Both the position numbers and the translations under genes were made by a program. A DNA stretch of 64,000 bases from Thinopyrum elongatum (Eukaryota > Streptophyta > Magnoliopsida > Poales > Poaceae), in the NCBI GenBank assembly GCA_011799875.1, contig JAAAXO010000350.1:181075-245074 (forward strand). The letters run 5' to 3'. Below are positions 59,351 to 64,000 of the stretch, in pieces (position 1 is the stretch's first letter; each line of letters starts with the position of its first letter). The notes beneath the pieces were generated by a model. The model ran no database searches and had not been told where the DNA came from. It saw only the letters and a list, made by a program, of their open reading frames with translations.

Positions 59351-60279
59351 TGATGAGGACATCAATACCATTGTTACACCCACAGCACCTACTGCTACAT
59401 ACACTGGACCAATTACTAGAGCTCGCACACGCCAATTAAATTATCAGGTACTTTCGTTTCTTAGTAATGATTCTAATGTTCATGAGAATATGATGCTGCC
59501 TAAATTGGATACATTTGTCTTACTTACAAATGAAGGGCCTGACATGGATAAGAGGGATGAACACTGGAGCAAGACCAGGCATGGAGATAATGGCATGCGC
59601 AAGGGGAACAAGAACGGAGTTACAAGTGATGATTTCAGGACTTTGAAGCCACCATAATGAGTGCAGGAAGCCTTGGACGAAATATACAAGATGCCACTTC
59701 ATAAATTTCGTCCAGAGGCTATTATAGGTGCTGCGTCACCTTATTATTGGGCCAGGCCCATGTAATTTCGAAATACTTGAGTATAGGCTATTTTTAGAGT
59801 CCGTATGTGTGGGGAAACAAGAGATAGGGTTGGTTTCGGACCCCTCCTTCAAGGGCCACGAAATTCCGCCCCCCCCCCTCTTCCTCCATATATACAGCCC
59901 TTAGGGCACCGTTTAGACTTTGGGTTTTGTTTAGATTAAAAGTTCGCCATAGCTGCAACTTCGCGTACTTCGTTTGTGTTCAACGACCAGACCAAGACGT
60001 CACAGAACCCCACCTTGATCAATAAAGCTTTCATCTTATATTCGCAATATCCAGATTGCAAATCTTAGTTTCTTGCTTGTTCTTTGTTTGCTTGCAGGAG
60101 ATAGACCCTCGTGGTCAGGTTGATTGTGCTCCGACGTGGTCAATAACCTCTCGGAGTTGGTTTAGCGATTGCTAAGGCACGACGTCCTCGCACGTTCATA
60201 GTCGGATCGTCAAAGTCTACTCCACCAAAAACGATAGCTATCATCTCATCGAAAGATCGGGACACCCTCGCCTCTATCA
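59351..60279 (+). repeat. CRM LTR, 929 bp, 5' LTR of element G
   Basis: Complete LTR with a mosaic coding tail: [17 protein letters not shown] of the divergent type followed by [12 protein letters not shown] of the main type. R/U5 is nearly identical to 57445-58373. Confidence 0.92.
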
Positions 60280-61435
60280 AGTGGTATCAGATTTCCAGGT
60301 TGCTCGGTGAGATTTTACAGTTTTTCGTAGTTTAGATCGTGTCTGTTCTTCATACCTAGAGTCCACGAAAAAGACAAAAAAAAAATTAGGGTTAGTTCAT
60401 CATATCCGAACCAATCTGAGCCTTTGCATAATCTTTTCTGTATTTGCTTTGTTGAATTTGCGGTTGCATCGTCGTGTCAAGTTGCTGGTCTTAGCGTCTA
60501 GTCCTTTAGAGTTTCGAGTTCTGTTCATAAGTTGTCACGCCGCCGCCGCACCATCATCATCGCCCCTGCCATCTACCACCACCGCTTATCCGCCACCGCT
60601 TTGAATCCATATACCATCACCGATCTGTATCCATATACCACCACCGATCCGTATCCATATACCACCACCATATATCCACCACCAATCCAAGTTCTTTTCA
60701 TATTAGGTTTGTTTTCGAGATCCATCTAGTTTCCGATTCGCGTTTCCTTGTCTGGAGACCCCCGGGCAGTTTTTAGGCCAAAATTTTGGCAGTCAATTTT
60801 TTTCCCTATCCTATTTTTATGTCCCAGGGAGCGTTTTGAGACACTTGCCATCATAGTGATTTTTTGTCGCACTTTTTTGTCGTCGCTACCCTGATTTCTG
60901 AAAAAAAAAATTCAAAAAAAAATTTCGTGCCAATCCTGTTAGTTTGACTTGGGAAGAGTTTTGAGACACTCGCCATTATAGTGATTTTTTGCAAAAAAAA
61001 AAGGAGCGCAAAAAAAAAACAAAAAACAATTTTTTTTTAGAGTGTGCTCTTCCCTTGTTTACGTGCCGCGCCGTGATTTTGTTAGTGTTCTAGGCTCGCG
61101 TCTCTAGTACGGTCTAGCCTAGGACCAGCACCGTACCGTTGTTGAGCATTTATTCAACTTTGCATCTCTGAATTGATTATTGCTGACATTTTTGCTACCA
61201 TATCATAAGCCTTCCCAGCTCCACATACATCTACGTCGTGCGTTTGACACCACCTGGCAATCGCTCTGTCCAATCTTTGAGAGTTTTGACTACAACGGTG
61301 GCCGATCACCACCTGCTGCTTGGTAAGAACTGGTAAGCGTTTGAGATTCGCTTGACGGATTTGTGATACACCACCAGCACCACTTCCTAGTAGTCTGTAG
61401 GATCATATTCTTGTGTGTTTCTATTGCTGCTAACC
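60280..61435 (+). other. 5' UTR of element G
   Basis: PBS TGGTATCAGA at 60282-60291. The complete leader has the CCATATACCACCACCGATCC repeat near 60605-60690, homopolymer runs, the paired CCATCATAGTGATTTTTTG/CCATTATAGTGATTTTTTG segments, and the conserved hairpin near 61089-61120. It ends at ACCATGGCAGG. No gene. Confidence 0.78.
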
Positions 61436-62771
61436 ATGGCAGGATCACAAGCCGATGAGACTGATTGGGAGAACATGACGAACAAACAGCTACATGATAA
61501 ATTTCAGCAAATGATGAGTGGACAGGTGCAAGATGTGCTAAACAGATTTGAAGAGGCCATGGAGAAGATAGATGGAATTGAGAAGACGTTCGAAACAAAG
61601 CTCGATAACAAGTTTAATGAATTGCTCGCGCGTCTTCCACAACCACCGCCGGCTGCACCTGTCGCACCTCTACAACAACAACAACGTCGCCTTCCAAATC
61701 AAGTGGGACGAGCACAACGTGTTCCCCTTGAGCCTGGTCAAACTTCTGGTGCCGCTGCACCTACTGTTGATGCTTCTATGGCTCCCGCTGCCGCTGAGGA
61801 GGACGATTATGCAGGCGATTACGAGGATGAGGTTGATCAAAATCAGAACTACGTACCAGCACCAGGTCATCCACATGCAAATAATCGCAATGGTAGGGCT
61901 GCATTCCCAGCTCAGGTACGAGATCATGACCATCTTCCTAAACTGAAATTGAATATTCCACCATTTGAGGGTAGATATGTTCCTGATATATATCTTACTT
62001 GGGAGTTAGAAACTGAACAACGTTTTACATGTTTACAATACCCCGAGGAGAGACGTGTTGCTGCTGCTGTTTGTGCTTTTACTAGTTTTGCATGTGTGTA
62101 GTGGTCTGAACATTGTAGATTATATCCTATTCCAACTACTTGGGCTGCTTTGAAAACTGCTATGCGTACTCGTTGGGTTCCACCATATTATCAACGTGAA
62201 TTACTTCAAAAATTGCAGCGCTTAAGACAAGGAAAAAATTCTGTAGAAGAATATTATCAGGAATTACAAACTGGCATGATTAGATGTGGTATTGTTGAGG
62301 AGAATGAAGCTATGCTTGCACATTTTATGGGTGGATTAAATAGAGAGATTCAGACCATTCTAGAGTATAAGGAGTATAATAATATCACTCGTTTATTCCA
62401 TCTTGCTTGTAAAGCTGAACGTGAAGTGCAGGATCGACAGGCATTGGCGCGGACTAACTTTTCTGCAGGTCGACCTTCATCGTGGACACCGCGTGCATCC
62501 TCTACTTCCACACATTCTATTGCACCGACACCTCCATCAGCTGCCACCTCCAGCCGTGATACAAGGAAGCAGGCACAACCACCACTATCTGCCAAGAGCA
62601 CACCTACCGGGCCTGCACAGAGTTCTTCTTCTTCCATGGCATCAACAGGGTACACAAGTGATATTATTTGTCGTCGTTGTAAGGGAAGAGGTCATTATGC
62701 GAGAGAATGCAAATCTCAGCGTGTGATGATTGCTACCGAGGATGGTGGGTATGAGTCCGCTAGTGACTATG
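61436..62771 (+). pseudogene. CRM element G gag, first part
   Basis: [11 protein letters not shown] start, then the Gag core, with TGG to TAG at 62099-62101 (CVWWSEHC becomes CV stop). The frame then continues to the zinc knuckle [15 protein letters not shown] and YESASDY, where a solo LTR interrupts. The linker before the knuckle (SIAPTPPSAATSSRD) differs from other copies. Confidence 0.9.
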
Positions 62772-63753
62772 TGATAGAGGCGAGGGTGTCCCGATCTTTC
62801 GATGAGATGGTAACTATCGATTTGGTGGAGCCGACTTTGACGATCCGACTACAAACGTGCACGACGTTGCGCCTTAGCAATCGCTAAACCAATCTCCTGA
62901 GGTTACTGACGATGCTGGAAGCACGATCAGCCTGACCACGAAGGTCTATTCCTGCACACAATCGAAGAACAAGCAAGAATATGATAAAGCAATCTGAATA
63001 TTGCGAATATAGATGAAGTATTGATAATGGTGGGGATCCGAAAGCGGTCTTGGTCTGGTCGTTGGACACAAACGAAGTACACGAAGTTGCAATGGCTAAC
63101 TTTTAACTAAACAAATCCCAAGGAAAAAGCTACTAGATGGATCTACTTATATAGGAGTAAGGGGTGGCGGCCAAGGAGGTGGGAGGACGTCCCAAGGCAG
63201 CCTAAAACTAACCCTACGTCGTACAAGGCTCATGGGCCCAAGTGGAGGTGATGCAACACCTTTGGACTTGTAGTTTGACTCGGTTTCTGCTGCAGCGTCA
63301 GATTGTTTCGTCAATAACTCATAGCTCCGGATGAATTTTAAGGTGAATCCAATTGGGTTGGAAAGAGCACGAAATCTACTTTCCAACAAAAAAAGAATCA
63401 CCCAATTCGGAGTCCGTATGAAAAAGTTCTTGGCGTTTTGAGTCAGGTATGTCTGTGCAGTCCGAATCTGAATCCAGAACGTGAGAGACTTGGACTCTAT
63501 CTTCTCTTGGCCCAAAAGTGACGTGAGATGACTTTTTGAACAGCACATAAACTTCTCTTTTTCCCTTATGTTCATATGTGGATTGTACAAATCTCCCATA
63601 CACCTGCAATTAGACATGGTACAAAAGTTTGTGAAGTATTTTTGTCTTGGATGACATAAATAAATTATTGCATAGTTTGCATTAGAAATCACCTCACAAA
63701 TATACATGTATGCAATATTTTTGGTCGTATCCAAGGTAGTCATGTCCTCATCA
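62772..63753 (-). repeat. Solo LTR of the second CRM subfamily, TSD CTATG
   Basis: 982 bp, TG...CA, minus orientation, flanked by CTATG at 62767-62771 and 63754-63758 inside element G. The U3 is non-coding and matches the LTR at 1519-2421; R/U5 is a diverged version of the main family. No internal sequence remains, so it is the product of LTR-LTR recombination. Confidence 0.95.
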
Positions 63754-64000
63754 CTATGATGAGGAGACTTTGGCTCTCATTACACGTGAAGAACACGGTG
63801 GAGATGATTCTGAACAGGAGACGCAATACATGGCTCATGAAGACGCTGACAGGTATGAATGTTTAGTTGCTCAACGTGTTTTGAGTGTGCAGGTCACACA
63901 AGCTGAGCAAAATCAGAGGCATAATTTGTTCCATACAAAGGGAGTTGTGAAGGAACGTTCTGTTCGCGTCATCATAGATGGAGGGAGCTGCAACAACTTG
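63754..64000 (+). pseudogene. CRM element G, continuation into protease
   Basis: Resumes at the duplicated CTATG with [18 protein letters not shown] and continues to [13 protein letters not shown] (protease active-site region) at the window edge. Open in this stretch; the rest of pol lies beyond the window. Confidence 0.9.

Overview
The window is a plant repeat landscape with no recognisable host gene. Almost all of it is nested copies of one Ty3/gypsy LTR retrotransposon family. Its Gag ([32 protein letters not shown]), its LTR start (TGATGAGGACATC) and a pol reading frame that runs into the 3' LTR place it in the CRM (centromeric retrotransposon) lineage. The closest named families I know are the Triticeae Cereba/Quinta group. 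I therefore infer a wheat, Aegilops, rye or barley-type genome, probably a functional centromere. The lineage call is firm; the species and the centromere location are inference.

Family anatomy, read from many copies: an LTR of about 922 bp (TG...CA; sense strand TGATGAGGACATC to CGCCTCTATCA); a 2-nt gap; a primer-binding site TGGTATCAGA (initiator Met tRNA); a long 5' UTR of about 1.1 kb with a microsatellite-like GGTGGTATATGG stretch and a conserved hairpin; one gag-pro-RT-RNaseH-integrase frame starting at an ACCATGGCAGG context; a polypurine tract AAGAAGGGGAGGA inside the frame; and about 100 final codons lying in the 3' LTR.

Layout. 1-2421: minus-strand element of a second CRM subfamily with a different U3 and a different Gag start. 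2422-10691: minus-strand element A, its RT split by an LTR-integrase-LTR-integrase-LTR derivative (2966-7044, TSD TGACG). 10692-13548: plus-strand LTR plus gag-RT that is an inverted near-identical copy of part of A. 13549-19743: minus-strand element E with a fused LTR-LTR end. 19744-20962: 3' end of an unrelated plus-strand element with its LTR. 20963-22458, 41553-42642 and 54528-56247: pieces of a single minus-strand Ty1/copia element of the SIRE lineage (RT/RNaseH, spacer, downstream ORF). This copia was hit by a 19.1-kb CRM block (22459-41552, TSD CCTAG), by an 11.9-kb CRM block (42643-54527, TSD AAATA), and by a third block starting at 56248. 56248-64000: further CRM copies on both strands, with a solo LTR of the second subfamily at 62772-63753 (TSD CTATG).

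Most copies are dead (stops, frameshifts, deletions). Element C (gag-pol at 31311 to 23074, minus) has an open polyprotein broken only by another CRM insertion. The main interest is the repeated evidence of internally deleted, chimeric or fused-LTR CRM forms. Some are bounded by perfect 5-bp target-site duplications, so they inserted as such or were rearranged after insertion. No tRNA, rRNA, CRISPR, satellite array or ordinary gene was seen.
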